From an uncultured Ventosimonas sp. (lineage in GTDB: Bacteria; Pseudomonadota; Gammaproteobacteria; Pseudomonadales; Pseudomonadaceae): a DNA stretch of 7,577 bases. A model generated the notes under the pieces. It saw only the letters and a program-made list of their open reading frames with translations, was not told the DNA's origin and searched no databases. Numbering within the stretch: the first letter of the stretch is position 1; each line of letters begins with the position of its first letter. The position numbers and the translations under genes are program-made. This document shows positions 6,796 to 7,577 of the stretch, one piece after another. Location: positions 1-7,577 of the forward strand of contig CALYQH010000067.1 of NCBI GenBank assembly GCA_945283395.1. The letters are read 5' to 3'.

Positions 6796-7577
6796 TTATT
6801 GAATACCTGAAAACTTTAGATAATTAGCTATGATAACTTGTCCCCAAATGAGGGCAATCCATCCAGCAATAGCAAGGTAAGGCCCAAAAGGAAATTTATT
6901 TTTGCCTTTAAATAGACAAATACTAATAATACCTATTAAGGTGCCTGCCAAAGCAGAGAAGAGAATAACAATAGGCAGTATCTGATAACCTCCCCAAGCG
7001 CCAAACATGGCGAGAAGTTTAAAATCACCATTACCCATACCATCATAACCCCTAATTAACTTGAAGAGGGCATTGACGATCCAGAGGCTCATATAACCTG
7101 TTACTGCCCCCAAAATAGAGCTTTTAATGCTAGTATTAGGTAATAAATTATAAAGACTGGCTAATAAGCCTATCCATAATAAAGGCAAAACAATAGTATC
7201 AGGGATACTTTGATAATCTATGTCTATCATGCTGATGGCTATTAATCCCCAGCTCAACAAGATAATTAATAAGGCTTGTGGCGTAGCAGTATAATACCAA
7301 GCTAGCCAACCGCTTAGGATAGCGGTTAATAATTCTATTAGAGGGTATCTTTTGCTGATAGGATTATGACACTCCCGACAGCGTCCCTTCAAACAACAAT
7401 AGCTAATAATAGGAATATTTTCGAGTGCCGTAATTTTGTGACCACAATTAGGACAGCTAGAGGCAGGTAGAAATAAATTAAAAGTAGTTTGCGAAGTTGT
7501 CTCTTCAGCTATTTCTAGAATCTCTTTAGCTTCTCGTCGCCAGTTATTCATCATCATAATAGGTAGACGATAAATAA
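6796..7577 (-). CDS. pilD: Type IV prepilin peptidase / N-methyltransferase PilD (5' end outside the window)
   Basis: PilD is an inner-membrane aspartyl protease. It cleaves the leader of type IV pilins and type II secretion pseudopilins and methylates the new N-terminus. The reading frame continues beyond the ATG at 7557 to the window edge as I-Y-R-L-P-I-M-M-M, matching the family HRLP motif. The true start is therefore outside, with about 33 residues missing, including the first membrane helix. Numbered from the Met at 7557: a cytoplasmic zinc site, C35-x2-C38 and C60-x2-C63; the first catalytic aspartate in MIDID (D112, or D114); the second in the GMGNGDFK motif (D178, codon 7024-7026); the FGPYLA motif (224-229); and several hydrophobic helices between about 73 and 246. 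All catalytic features are intact. Genes for pilA, pilB and pilC often lie upstream in Pseudomonas but cannot be seen here. Confidence 0.95.
   Translation of the reverse strand, partial: IYRLPIMMMNNWRREAKEILEIAEETTSQTTFNLFLPASSCPNCGHKITALENIPIISYCCLKGRCRECHNPISKRYPLIELLTAILSGWLAWYYTATPQALLIILLSWGLIAISMIDIDYQSIPDTIVLPLLWIGLLASLYNLLPNTSIKSSILGAVTGYMSLWIVNALFKLIRGYDGMGNGDFKLLAMFGAWGGYQILPIVILFSALAGTLIGIISICLFKGKNKFPFGPYLAIAGWIALIWGQVIIANYLKFSGIQ

Overview
This is a 7.6 kb stretch of conserved core chromosome from a gammaproteobacterium. The proteins read closest, from memory, to Pseudomonas homologues: IF-2, PNPase and PilD are near-colinear with them. The DNA, however, is strikingly AT-rich, with A/T-ending codons throughout. 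That combination suggests a low-GC member of the Pseudomonadaceae/Pseudomonadales, such as an insect-gut lineage of the Entomomonas kind. This is an inference from remembered sequences, not a search result.

Layout. Positions 1-5849 (plus strand) hold a translation and RNA-metabolism cluster in the order infB (5' end cut by the window edge), rbfA, truB, rpsO, pnp. Positions 5939-7577 (minus strand) hold pilD (5' end cut by the window edge), coaE, yacG. The two blocks converge on a short hairpin at 5895-5923 that can terminate transcription from both sides. No gap without a gene exceeds 300 bases; the longest are 3174-3323 and 3594-3734, and both appear to be regulatory leaders.

How the genes work together. 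IF-2 delivers initiator tRNA, RbfA matures the 30S subunit, TruB makes pseudouridine 55 in tRNA, S15 nucleates 30S assembly, and PNPase degrades RNA. Each of the three larger gaps contains a foldable element. A terminator-like hairpin follows infB. A strong extended -10 promoter and a possible three-way-junction leader precede rpsO. A perfect-stem terminator follows rpsO, then an imperfect hairpin precedes pnp. This matches the logic known for the E. coli rpsO-pnp region (S15 autoregulation; RNase III and PNPase autoregulation), but the folds here were drawn by eye. In the minus-strand block PilD processes type IV pilin and type II secretion pseudopilins, CoaE makes coenzyme A, and YacG is a small zinc protein that inhibits gyrase.

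Start codons worth noting: truB and pnp begin with GTG and coaE with TTG. The apparent ATG start of pilD is internal to a longer reading frame. No mobile element, CRISPR array, tRNA or rRNA was seen. I found no unknown multi-gene system; the most interesting material is the RNA regulatory structure around rpsO and pnp.
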